The notes below the pieces were generated by a model, which saw only the letters and a program-made list of their open reading frames with translations, had not been told where the DNA came from and searched no databases. Position numbers and translations under genes: made by a program. From Nannocystis sp. (lineage in GTDB: Bacteria > Myxococcota_A > Polyangia > Nannocystales > Nannocystaceae), in NCBI GenBank assembly GCA_016712315.1, contig JADJRG010000017.1:1-64000 (forward strand): DNA of 64,000 nt. The letters are read 5' to 3'. This document shows positions 9,578 to 17,785 of the stretch, in pieces; the stretch's first letter is position 1, and every line of letters begins with the position of its first letter.

Positions 9578-10015
9578 GACACCAGGAGTTTCTGAAGCAC
9601 GGCGCCAGCGCTGAACATGAGGCCGCCGAGGTTGAGGGTGTTACGGAAGGTGAGGGTCTCTTTTAAAAACAGGCCGCCGCCGACGCCGAGGAGCCCCAAG
9701 AGCGCGATGGGGGGGACGGGGCCGATGCTCTTGATGCCAGAGGTCGCGCGGCCGAGGAGCGAGCCCGCCACGACGCCAGCAACAGCGGAGACGCCGAGGA
9801 TGGCGTTATCCCGCCAGGTGCCGCTCAGGAGGCGATCGAGCTCGGCCATGAACTTCTCGGGATCCGTGGCCCGCTTGAGAAGTCTGGCGGCGAGGCCGTG
9901 ACGCTCGTCCGCGCGGATCTGGCCTAACACCTTCCAGAGGGGTGGCCATGACCGTCCGCTCGGCGGCTTCTTCCTGGTCCATCGTCATATCTACGGATTT
10001 TCCTGTGCCGTTCAT
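9574..10015 (-). CDS. unknown membrane protein, about 147 aa (frameshifted)
   Basis: ATG at 10015 overlaps the stop of the coiled-coil gene. It reads MNGTGKSVDMTMDQEEAAER, then changes frame by one base near the text MATPL/WKVLGQIRADE, and continues through LLKRATDPEKFMAELDRLL. Two hydrophobic segments follow: AILGVSAVAGVVAGSLLG and IALLGLLGVGGGLFL, with a third weaker one near the end (LGGLMFSAGAVLQKLL). The frame change needs one base removed or two added. A small polytopic membrane protein of unknown role; four-base overlaps on both sides tie it to its neighbours. Confidence 0.5.
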
Positions 10016-11616
10016 TTCTTCGTTGCCTCCTTCACGACTTCCACGATCGCCGCGAGCGTCGGGTTGGTGACCGGCGCCTCCATGAGGCTCCGGGACCGCT
10101 CCGCGACCGTTCTCATCAACTTTTGGCTCTTGGCCATCTTCTCCTGAATCTCGGCGTCGAGCTGGGCCAGGCGGGCCTTCTCCGCCTCGAGCTTCTCCCA
10201 CTCGGTCTTCTGAGCCTTCGCTTCCTGCTCCAGCGCGGCCTTCGCGGCCTTCACTTCCTGCTCCAGCGTGGCCTTCGCGGCCTTCACGTCCTGCTCCAGC
10301 GCGGCCTTCGTGGCCTTCACTTCCTGCTCCAGCTCGGCCTTCGTGGCCTTCACGTCCTTCTCCAGCTCGGCCTTCGTGGCCTTCACGTCCTGCTCCAGCG
10401 CGGCCTTCGTGGTCTTCACGTCTTTCTCCAGCGCGGCCGTCGTGGTCTTCACGTCCTTCTCCAGCGCGTCCCTCTGAGCGGCCCTCTTCATCTCCGCAAA
10501 CTCCGCTTGCCGCTCGATCTCAGCCCGCTTGGCGGCTACCTCCCAACCTACTTCAACCCGCTTTGCAGCCACTTCTGCTGCCTCCCGGTCTAGGGCAAGC
10601 TGCTGGGTGGCCATGGCCCTCTCCTTCTCCGCGAGGCTCGCCTCCCTCTGGAGCACACCCCGCGCCCGCTTCGCCCGGCGAGCCACCTTGAACTCCTGCT
10701 TCTGGACCTCTTGCTCACGCGCCGCGAGCTCCCGCTCACGCGCCGCGAGCTCTCGCTCACGCGCCTCGAGCTCTCGCTCGCGATCATGGTCCGGGGTGAG
10801 GCGGACAGGGGCGGCCGCGGGTTGGGACTGCTGCACCTGACCAGCGTGGGGGAGGGGCTGGCTGGGAGGCAAGCAGTTTTTTTCGAGCGTGTCGCTCTCG
10901 ATGGGTTCGTTTGGGTTTGGATCCTTATGACACCGTGGTTCGTCGGCAACGACACCGAATTTGTGCTGTAGGCGCGCCGCCTCGTCGGCGTTGACACCGC
11001 TACGGTGCTGAGAACGAGCCCCGTCGACGACGTTGACACCGATCGCGGTGGACTCATGGACGAGTGTCACCGTTATCTGTCCGGTTCGTGGGCAGAACAC
11101 CACCGATGACACCGCCGCGTTGACGTAATTTCGTTCGGCCTCGGCGCGAAGGTCGGGAGCGACATTGGCGTGGTCGTCGGGCGGCGCCGCGCCGGGGTCA
11201 AGCGGAGGGGACAGCGGCGGCAGCGAGGACGCGCTCTCGCTCACCGTGAGGCCGCGCTCGCGCAGCTTCTCCGCAAGCTCTGGGTCCTCGAACTCGACCG
11301 TCAGACCCCCGGACCAGAGACAGGCGAGCTGAAAGCTGAGGCCGCGCCGACCCCTGCGGATCTGCGTCAGCGTGTTGCGCTTGATGGCTCCGTTCAGCTT
11401 CCGGCTGAGCTTGGCGGCGGTGAGGCCCTGGTCGGCCTGGACCAACTTGTCCCGGATCTGGGCGCCGCTCTCCCACTCGGGGAGGAGGTCAAGATCGCGG
11501 AGAACCGCGAGGGCGCTGTCAATCGGTAGCCGTTTGTAGTCGGGCGTGCGGCTCTGGAGGGCCCCAAGGACGCTGTTGTACTCGTCGATGCTTCGGATGA
11601 GGACGGAGGCGGACAT
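10012..11616 (-). CDS. long coiled-coil protein with hendecad repeats and putative DNA-binding head
   Basis: 534 aa, intact. Residues about 50-105 (SGAQIRDKLVQADQGLTAAK, LNGAIKRNTLTQIRRGRRG) could form a helix-turn-helix or winged domain. Residues about 130-275 are low-complexity. Residues 276-500 are almost continuous coiled coil: three heptad-like ARERELA units, then eight tandem 11-residue repeats of the type ALEKDVKTTKA (residues 384-471), the hendecad period of right-handed coiled coils. The architecture (DNA-binding head plus long coil) resembles plasmid KfrA-type proteins, though I see no KfrA N-terminal signature. It is preceded by a phased 21-bp repeat array that could be its binding site. 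It heads the minus-strand gene run and overlaps the next gene by four bases. Confidence 0.6.
   Translation of the reverse strand: MSASVLIRSIDEYNSVLGALQSRTPDYKRLPIDSALAVLRDLDLLPEWESGAQIRDKLVQADQGLTAAKLSRKLNGAIKRNTLTQIRRGRRGLSFQLACLWSGGLTVEFEDPELAEKLRERGLTVSESASSLPPLSPPLDPGAAPPDDHANVAPDLRAEAERNYVNAAVSSVVFCPRTGQITVTLVHESTAIGVNVVDGARSQHRSGVNADEAARLQHKFGVVADEPRCHKDPNPNEPIESDTLEKNCLPPSQPLPHAGQVQQSQPAAAPVRLTPDHDRERELEARERELAARERELAAREQEVQKQEFKVARRAKRARGVLQREASLAEKERAMATQQLALDREAAEVAAKRVEVGWEVAAKRAEIERQAEFAEMKRAAQRDALEKDVKTTTAALEKDVKTTKAALEQDVKATKAELEKDVKATKAELEQEVKATKAALEQDVKAAKATLEQEVKAAKAALEQEAKAQKTEWEKLEAEKARLAQLDAEIQEKMAKSQKLMRTVAERSRSLMEAPVTNPTLAAIVEVVKEATKK
10204..10467 (-). repeat. eight in-frame 33-bp tandem repeats
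   Basis: Eight consecutive 33-bp units encode the 11-residue coiled-coil repeats of the gene around them. The units differ mainly by Lys/Gln, Asp/Glu and Thr/Ala exchanges, so the array grew by duplication and then diverged. It is likely to change length by recombination between units. Confidence 0.85.
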
Positions 11617-11723
11617 CGCGCCGGAGGATCACCAGCGATGAGGTCTTCCTCAAGGATCGAGATCGTCCCCAGCTCGCTGGCCTGGTGCAAATATGCGCCA
11701 GGGTGGCGCGAATCTGCGTTTAT

Positions 11724-11848
11724 GCGCGACCGAGGACGACCGCGGCGCGATTGATACTGCGCGCGGATCGGGGACATTCGCGCGCGGGTCGCTCACCTTC
11801 GCGCGGGGGTCTCTCGATTGCGCGCGGCGCTCACGCGGCAAATGCGCG
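11724..11848. repeat. iteron-like array: GCGCG-headed units at 21-bp spacing
   Basis: GCGCG occurs at 11724, 11745, 11759, 11780, 11801, 11822 and 11844. Apart from one 14-bp step the spacing is 21 or 22 bp, two helical turns, so the motifs lie on one face of the DNA. The three best units (11759-11821) share GCGCG plus a TC-rich tail. The array sits about 110 bp upstream of the coiled-coil protein start. Phased repeats beside a DNA-binding-plus-coil protein are typical of partition sites, iteron origins or autoregulatory operators. Because GCGCG is common in this GC-rich DNA, the regular phasing is the main evidence. Confidence 0.5.
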
Positions 11849-11943
11849 AAATCGCGAGGCGTAGGGCTCGATGCCGCCCGCGTGGCAGAGGAGGACCCCC
11901 AGGGCGATCGCGCGCGCGAGAATGGGGCGGTTGTGAGCAGATG

Positions 11944-11978
11944 AAAAAAAATGGGAGATCTCTCCGAAGAGATCTCCC
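11944..11978 (-). terminator. Rho-independent terminator
   Basis: A perfect 11-bp stem, GGGAGATCTCT paired with AGAGATCTCCC (11953-11963 and 11968-11978), closes a four-base loop that reads UUCG-type on the minus strand. An eight-base A run on the plus strand gives the U tract on the minus strand. It lies about 80 bp beyond the stop of the kinase fragment and would end transcription arriving from the right before the element-like gene block. Confidence 0.85.
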
Positions 11979-12059
11979 TTGGGCGGATTCGCGAGAGGCT
12001 TCTGAGGGCTCGTGGAGGAGGTCGTCTTGACGAGCGCTCGCAGGGACGCATCCGAGCCA

Positions 12060-12337
12060 TCACGCCGGGCCGGCGGCGTCGGTTGCGATCTCGATCAACT
12101 CCACGAGCGGGCGCCATACGGCGTGCTGATCCGCAGCACGGCGCGCGCACACGAGGGCCTCGTGGTCCGCGCAGTCGCGCCAGGCGGTGAGGCTCGCCTT
12201 CGCGTCCTCATAGCCGTCGGAGGCGGCGACCTGCCCCGCCGCGACCTGGAGTGCACGGCGGAACGCATCGGCGCTCGCGGGGCGCTGGGCTGGATCCTTG
12301 TGCAGGGCGCGGGCGACGAGGGCCTCGAGATTCACAC
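12060..12337 (-). pseudogene. C-terminal remnant of a Ser/Thr protein kinase
   Basis: The reading frame ends with NLEALVARALHKDPAQRP, the end of the kinase catalytic domain, followed by a tail with the segment ASLTAWRDCADHEAL. The same two blocks occur in the intact kinase at 18609-19766 (NLDALIASALHKNPAQRP and ASLAAWRDMDDEAAR), so this is the end of a paralogous gene. Upstream of 12337 the kinase sequence stops abruptly. A ten-residue piece of the activation segment lies just beyond, on the opposite strand. The catalytic loop and nucleotide-binding loop are absent, so no active kinase is encoded. Confidence 0.75.
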
Positions 12338-12338
12338 C

Positions 12339-12376
12339 GGCCCGCTGCTCTGATCGGCACCCTCGCCTACGTCTCC
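12339..12376 (+). other. inverted kinase activation-segment snippet
   Basis: Read on the plus strand, these bases encode RPAALIGTLAYVS. ALIGTLAYVS is identical to ten residues of the intact kinase at 18609-19766, where it precedes PEQ in the activation segment. Here it runs opposite to the adjoining kinase remnant and ends after VS. A short inverted fragment of the same ancestral gene is the simplest reading; an assembly artefact is possible. Confidence 0.6.
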
Positions 12377-12519
12377 GGCTGTCGGCCCGCGGGCGCGGCG
12401 GACGGCGGCGCCGGAGAGGCGACGGTCGAATAGGGGAGGGAGAGCACGAAGAGGGCGCGGGGGACGCGGCGGGCGCTGGCGCTGGCGCCTCGCGCCCGCC
12501 CAAGAGTAGGCTCCCACCC

Positions 12520-13607
12520 ATGGCGCCACGGATCCGGCTCCTCCTCGCCTTCGGGCTCGGGCTCGCCTGCCAGCCGACGCAAGGCGAGACGACATCGTTC
12601 GCGTCGGTGCCGACGACGGCACCTCCTCCCTCGGGATCAGACTCCAGCGCGGCGGACACGAGCGGCGGCAGCGACGGGTCGTCGTCGCAAGGGAGCACGA
12701 CCGCGGCGAGCGGCGTTAGCTCGACCGAAGATCCGAGCGCGGGCACCGGCGACACGACGCTGCTCTACGACGTCGGTCCCGATACCGACACCGACACTGG
12801 CAGCGACACGAAGCCGGCGGGGTGCGAGGGCAAGATCGACCTGCTCTTTGTTCTGTCGCGCGATGGATCGATGAAGAGCAGCCAAGAGAAGCTACTCGCG
12901 GCGTTCCCCGGCTTCATCGCGACCATCCAGGCGAAATTGCGGATTTTGACTACCACATCATGGTCGTCGACGGTGACACCGAGTGGGGCCTGATCACCTG
13001 CGACAACGACTGTGAGATGAAGGGTTCCTGTGGCGTGGTCCCGGACTACCCTTGTGATCTGCTTCACCTCGTCACCGACTGCGACCGCACGATCGGCGCC
13101 GGCAACGTCTTCGCCGCTGGTGGGAACGCCAGCAACAAGCCGTGCCAGATCGCGGGCGGCCGGCGTTACTTGACCAACGAGCAGCCGAACCTCGCCGAGA
13201 CCTTCTCCTGCGTCGCCAAGCTGGGCACTAGTGGCTACGACCTCATGGGCCAAGCGCTCAGCGCCGCGATGAAGCCAGAGATGAACGCCCCGGGCGGCTG
13301 CAACGCCGGCTTCCTCCGTGACGATGCGTTGCTGATGGTCACCTTCATCGGCGGCTACGACTACGACTCGAAGGGCAACCCGGATCTTTGGGCGGATCGT
13401 GTGCTCTCGGCCAAGGGCGGTGATCCGGGGGCGGTGGTGATGGTCAGTATCCTCGATCCCAAGTGCCCCCCGTATGATCGAGTCTGCGAGCTGGTCAAAA
13501 AATTCCCGTACCACCTGGTCGCGAACAGCGACTTCGGCTACCTGAGCGCGTTCGAGGACGCGACCGAACTGGTCGCAGAGGCGTGCGCCGAGTTCATCCC
13601 GGGCTGA
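12520..13607 (+). CDS. von Willebrand A-type lipoprotein (one frameshift)
   Basis: Signal peptide and lipobox LAFGLGLAC are followed by a Ser/Thr/Gly linker and an Asp-Thr stretch. The vWA-like domain starts at KIDLLFVLSRDGSMKSSQEK, which matches the MIDAS region of myxobacterial surface proteins, though the usual DxSxS is degraded to RDGSMK. Near 12940 one base is missing in a run of A or T. After it the frame continues as DFDYHIMVVDGDTEWG, ETFSCVAKLGTSGYDLMGQA, DDALLMVTFIGGYDYD and VMVSILDPKCPP, ending at 13607. Several Cys pairs indicate an exported, disulphide-bonded protein. Frameshift or sequencing error cannot be told apart here. Convergent with the next gene. Confidence 0.65.
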
Positions 13608-13615
13608 GCGCGGGC

Positions 13616-15274
13616 TCAACCGCCGATGTGGGCGACCGCCGGATAGCCGTTGTTGCCGAGGCCGCCCGCGTACACCTCGCCGAAGGCGCCGATCGCGACG
13701 GCGATCGCCATGTGGAAGTTCTTGTTGTCCTCGCGGCTGTAGGTCCACAGCGGCGCCGCTGATCCGGGCTTCAACGCTCGCACCCAGAAGGCGCCTTCGT
13801 TGCCCTTGGCCCCGCCCATCACGACGACGGCGTAGCCGGCCGGGCTCCAGGCGATATCATGTGGCCCATAGGACAGGCTCGGCAGATCTCCGATCGGCGC
13901 GAACCAATCGTCGCCGCCCTTCGGATCGTGCACACGCAGGGTCGCCTTCGGATCGCAGTCATCGCCGCAGAAAAATCCCGCGGTGATGTAGCGCCCTTGG
14001 TCGTCGATTGCGAGCGCCCGGCCGCCGGTCTGAGTGGTGCCCTCGATGCCGCCGACATTCCACTTGTGAGCCTTGGAGACCAAATCGAACTCCAGCAAGA
14101 AGTGGCGATCTCGCTTGGGAGATTGGTCGGCATTCTCGTGTTTGCCGTGTGCTTCGCCGACCATCACGAACGTGTCGCCCGCGAACGCGCAGTCTCGGGC
14201 GATCTCGGTGAATTTGTGCGGCTTATCGTCCTCGGGAAAGTAGTCAAAGGTCCGCGTTTCGCCGAACTGGTTCGGCCGATAGATCCACGCGGCGGCGTCC
14301 CAAGCGTCGGGGTGGCCGCTGGGTGCGGCGCCGCAGACGGCGATCAAACCGGAGGGATGGGCGCCGAGAGCGAGGGCGAGCTCGTCCTTTCCGCCGAGGC
14401 CGCGGGGGGTTACGCCGGCGTCCCACGAGCTGAGTTGCCCGAGCCACCACTCGGTTCCGCCGACACCTGTCCGGTAAGCCAGCAGAGTGATCGCCCCGTC
14501 GGCGTCGATCTTCATGTCGATCGGCGCGCAGGTGAGCCCGGGCAGTACGTCTCGAAGGACCGTGTTCCACCCGCCTGGATCTCGACGGCGCAAGTAGCAG
14601 CGGCTCTCGTTGTCCTGCGTGTACTGGCCAAACTCGATGGGATCGCCGCTCGGCAGTACGCCGAGCGCCTTCACGATCCCGCCGCCGATGAGGTCGTTGG
14701 CCTGCCAAAAGATCTCGGCGCCGGGCTTCGGCAGGGCGATCTTGTAGGATGTCGTGATGGTGTCGCCGACGAGATCGCCGCGCCACGGGGTGAGCCCCAG
14801 GATCTGCGTGCCGTTGGCGAGGCCTGTGTTGACGGCGAGCTCGCCCTGAAAAATTGCGGGGTCCTGCTCGAAGTCGGGGTCGAGGGCGGCGAGCTCAATC
14901 ACGGATCCATCTTCGAGCTGCATCGACACGCCTTCGGCCCCCTCAGCCGTGACCGTGACGGTGAGCGGCCCGTTTTTAAAGATGATCGGCCCGGGGGTGA
15001 GCTCGTGCTCGATGATCTGCGGGGCGGGTAGGGCGCCTTCGGTGTCGTCGCCGGTGTCGCCAGCGGAGGAGGCGTCGCTGTCGCTGTCGGAGCCGTGCGG
15101 CGGCGGTTCGGTCGTGACGGTGCTGATCGGTGGGCTGCTGTTGGCGGAGTCGTCGCTGTCGCTGTCGCTGTCGCTGTCCTCGGTCGTGTAGTACTCCAGC
15201 AGGGTCTCGTACCCGCTCGGGTCGTAGCAGGCGGGCACGAGGGCGAGGAGGAGGACGTGGGCGGGTCGACGCAT
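13616..15274 (-). CDS. outer-surface lipoprotein with beta-propeller-like C-terminus
   Basis: ATG at 15274 gives the signal peptide MRRPAHVLLLALVPACYD, lipobox VPAC. A linker rich in Asp-Ser repeats (encoded by a TCGCTG-type hexamer run near 15140-15180) leads to an Ig-like section (GPLTVTVTAEGAEGVSMQLE, residues about 90-180). The rest, about 370 residues, is a series of WxxxL/blade-like segments (TEWWLGQLSSWDAGV, GGRALAIDDQGRYITAGFF, AIGAFGEVYAGGLGNNGYPA) as in YncE-type propeller proteins. Probably 552 aa. Upstream in-frame codons extend to 15490 but contain no signal sequence. Function unknown; surface-exposed binding is plausible. Confidence 0.7.
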   Translation of the reverse strand: MRRPAHVLLLALVPACYDPSGYETLLEYYTTEDSDSDSDSDDSANSSPPISTVTTEPPPHGSDSDSDASSAGDTGDDTEGALPAPQIIEHELTPGPIIFKNGPLTVTVTAEGAEGVSMQLEDGSVIELAALDPDFEQDPAIFQGELAVNTGLANGTQILGLTPWRGDLVGDTITTSYKIALPKPGAEIFWQANDLIGGGIVKALGVLPSGDPIEFGQYTQDNESRCYLRRRDPGGWNTVLRDVLPGLTCAPIDMKIDADGAITLLAYRTGVGGTEWWLGQLSSWDAGVTPRGLGGKDELALALGAHPSGLIAVCGAAPSGHPDAWDAAAWIYRPNQFGETRTFDYFPEDDKPHKFTEIARDCAFAGDTFVMVGEAHGKHENADQSPKRDRHFLLEFDLVSKAHKWNVGGIEGTTQTGGRALAIDDQGRYITAGFFCGDDCDPKATLRVHDPKGGDDWFAPIGDLPSLSYGPHDIAWSPAGYAVVVMGGAKGNEGAFWVRALKPGSAAPLWTYSREDNKNFHMAIAVAIGAFGEVYAGGLGNNGYPAVAHIGG

Positions 15275-15452
15275 GCGGAGATTTCCTGGACGCGCAGCGG
15301 TAGGCGCGGTTGCGAGCATGCGCTGACTCGCGCGCGCTAGGCAAGGGGCGCGTGTGCGACGGCTCGCCGGGAGCGTGTTCCGACGTTGAGCACGGAAGCG
15401 GTCTCGGGCGTGGCCCCGAAGCGGGCCCATCCAACGAGCCCCCACCGCAGGC

Positions 15453-16253
15453 TCAGCCGACCAGCTTGTACCGGGTCGCCTCGCGCTCACCGATCCGGGC
15501 GATCATGCCTTCGGCCGTGAGGCGGCGCAGGCCGAGCCATATCTGATCCCTGGTCCCACCGACCTTGGCGCGGAGCTCCGTCGCCGCGGTCCAGTCACCC
15601 GCCTCATGCAGGGCCGCGACGATCGACTGGTCGAAAGCGATGCGGCTTTCCTCAGACTGGGCGGAACCCTTGCGCGGACCCGTCGCCGACGCCTGGGGTG
15701 GCGTTAGCGGTGCCGGCGCCGCGACCTTGTACTCGGCCGCAGAACTCCGTGTCGTCGCCGGCTTCGCTGAGGCCGGGGCCTTTGTGGTCTTCTTCGCCGC
15801 TGTCGTCTTCGGTGCCTTCGGGGCCTTCGCCGCCTTCGGGGCTTTCGCCGCCTTCGCCGCCTTCGCCGCCTTCGGGGGCTTCGGGGGCTTCACTGCCTTC
15901 GGGGGCTTCGCCGCCTTCGCCTCCCGGGTTTTATGGGGCTTCGCTGCCTTCGCCTTCGCCTTCGCGAGGCTCGACTTCTTGGACGAGGTCTTCTCCGCCT
16001 TCGGAGCCTTGGGTGGCGTACGTGTCTCCTCCACCACGACAGGGGCCGCGGCGCTCGCGGGGGCCGCAGCGACGAACGACTCGCTCACTTTGAGAGCGGC
16101 GAGCTTCTTACCGAGCGGGCTGATGAGCAGCGCCGTGAGGTCCCCGAAGGTAAGATCGCCGAGGCGACGACGGAGGACCTCGAGGAGGAGCTGAGCCTCG
16201 CGCTCGGCCTGGACCTTGCGCAGCTCGTCGGTGAAGGACTTGAGGACGCCCAT
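15453..16253 (-). CDS. histone-H1-like Lys/Ala/Pro-rich protein with C-terminal winged helix
   Basis: About 266 aa. The N-terminal 75 residues are helical (FTDELRKVQAEREAQLLLEV, FGDLTALLISPLG). They are followed by a long Lys-Ala-Pro tract (KAAKAAKAAKAPKAAK and variants) like the tails of histone H1 or the bacterial AlgR3/HctB type. The last 65 residues (IVAALHEAGDWTAATELRAK, IWLGLRRLTAEGMIARIG) form a likely winged-helix module. This suggests a DNA-compacting or regulatory protein. The start could be the ATG at 16265 four codons earlier. About 280 bp to the right (16254-16532) holds no gene I can support. Confidence 0.65.
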   Translation of the reverse strand: MGVLKSFTDELRKVQAEREAQLLLEVLRRRLGDLTFGDLTALLISPLGKKLAALKVSESFVAAAPASAAAPVVVEETRTPPKAPKAEKTSSKKSSLAKAKAKAAKPHKTREAKAAKPPKAVKPPKPPKAAKAAKAAKAPKAAKAPKAPKTTAAKKTTKAPASAKPATTRSSAAEYKVAAPAPLTPPQASATGPRKGSAQSEESRIAFDQSIVAALHEAGDWTAATELRAKVGGTRDQIWLGLRRLTAEGMIARIGEREATRYKLVG

Positions 16254-16532
16254 GACGCCCAGCATGCCCGCGGGCCGGTCGGCCCGTCAATCTGGGGTCG
16301 GCTCGCCCGAGGCCACCGTGCCTGCGGTGTGCGGAGGCGCGCGTGAAGAGATCGCCGCGGCGCCGCTCGGGGGAGATCTCCTGACCTGCCGCGAGATCAC
16401 CACGGCGGCGACTTGAAGAGGGCGCCAGTACGTCGCTATCGCTCGATGGGTTCGCAGGGGTAAGGGCGGCCATGGTGACCGATCGAGGCGACGAGCAGCC
16501 TGAAGGCGGTGTGTGCGTCGGCTCCCCAGCGC

Positions 16533-17398
16533 TCAAGCTCGGCGGCAAGCAGAGCGGCGCTGCCGCGGGTCTACAGACGAGTGACGCGCCGGCCTGCGGG
16601 CGTCGTTGAGCCAGCAGTCGACGATCTTCTCGGCCCAGGCGCTTTGTTGGTTGTTGATGTTCGTTTGGTTGCCGAGGATGACGACGGCGAACTGACGCTC
16701 TGGCACGATCCACAGCAGCGAGGTGAACCCGGGCCGATTGCCGCCGTGGGAGTAGATCGTCAGGCCCTTTGTGGTGTGCCGGAGGTTCGTGTAGCCGTAC
16801 GAGTCGTAGTACGGAAAAAAAGGTGGAGCCTCGACCCGGCCGGCGCATCCTTGTTTGTAGGTGCCGCCGCCTGGGCACAGCATGCGATGCGCGAGGTCCT
16901 GGGAGAGCATCGTATGGGCGCCGTCGAGGTCCGCTAGGAAGGTCGCCGCGAAGCGGCCGATGTCGACGGCGCTGGCTCGTACGCCGCCATTCGGGTCGCG
17001 GGCGCGGCACGCCAGTTCGTCCATCTCGTAGGGCGCCTCGCCGTCGTGGCCGAGCTCGGGCTCGGGGCAGCCTAAGGCCGGCCCGTTGCCGACGATGTAG
17101 TTGTCGGCGGTGAGGACGTCAGCGGGGTCGTAGGTCGCGGTGCACATCTGGGCCGGTTGGAAGACTCTTTGCGCGACAAGCTCGACGACTTCGGCGAGCC
17201 GGCCCGCGAGCATGATCCCCCAGTTGCTGTACTCGAAGCTGCCTGGGTCACCTTTGCTGGTGCTGTTAAAGACGCTGTACGGGAAGAGGTGGGCCAACAC
17301 TGTGCCGGGCCCCTGGGAGAAGGAAGCGCAGCCTAGTGGTTGTTTGCTGGGGCTGACCGACACCAAGGCACAAGTGGAGTCGGTGGGCAGGCCTGAGG
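16533..17398 (-). pseudogene. beta-lactamase-fold serine hydrolase, C-terminal two thirds
   Basis: The minus-strand frame begins coherently at TSGLPTDSTCALV, the stretch that follows LLTHTSG in class C beta-lactamase/D-aminopeptidase relatives. It continues with GSFEYSNWGIMLAGRL (YxN motif), CRARDPNGGVRASAVDIGRF, the HGG motif in TIYSHGGNRPGF that replaces KTG, and WIVPERQFAVVILGNQTN. Two Cys pairs suggest an exported enzyme. The N-terminal part with the catalytic SxxK serine is not found upstream on this strand. Instead the immediately preceding protein segment lies inverted on the plus strand next door. As it stands the gene cannot encode an active enzyme. Confidence 0.7.
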
Positions 17399-17492
17399 TC
17401 ACCTCCACACGCCCGTCACCGCCGTGCTCCCCGACTACACAGAGACCGACGGACAACACGAGACCATCACCCTCCACCGCCTGCTCACCAGT
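17399..17492 (+). other. inverted fragment of the same serine hydrolase
   Basis: On the plus strand these bases read HLHTPVTAVLPDY, then TETDGQHETITLHRLLTS. This is the typical serine-hydrolase segment (PVxxyLPdy...iTlhhLLtH) that should directly precede TSGLP, which is encoded on the minus strand from 17398 leftwards. The two pieces are therefore neighbours in the protein but face opposite ways in the DNA. To the right (17493-17785) neither strand shows the missing SxxK region or any other gene. Confidence 0.6.
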
Positions 17493-17785
17493 CGGCCAGT
17501 GGGGTCTTCTCCGGCGATCCTGCGGGGGCTGATGGGCGGCGCCGTCGCCGTCCTCCCCGACCTTCGGCGGCGTTGGCGGTGGCGTAGGAGGTGCAGACGA
17601 CCTCGGTGCTGCCGCTCGTTGGATGGGCCCGCTTCGCGTTCGCGCCGGGAAGTTTCCGCCGCCCTCACCCCCATCGTGACGAGCAGGCTCCGCGAGATCC
17701 GCGTGGAGGGCATGCCCACGGTCGCGCGTCGGAGCGAAGCCGCCCGGATTGACGCCCTCGCCGCCGCGCCCGAGAGTGACGGGCG

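Noticed and set aside
10204..10467. Regular short repeats considered as a CRISPR array
   Set aside because: The units are contiguous without unique spacers and lie in frame inside a coding gene.
13604..13617. TGAGC/GCTCA hairpin between convergent genes as a terminator
   Set aside because: Only a five-base stem, no U tract on either strand.
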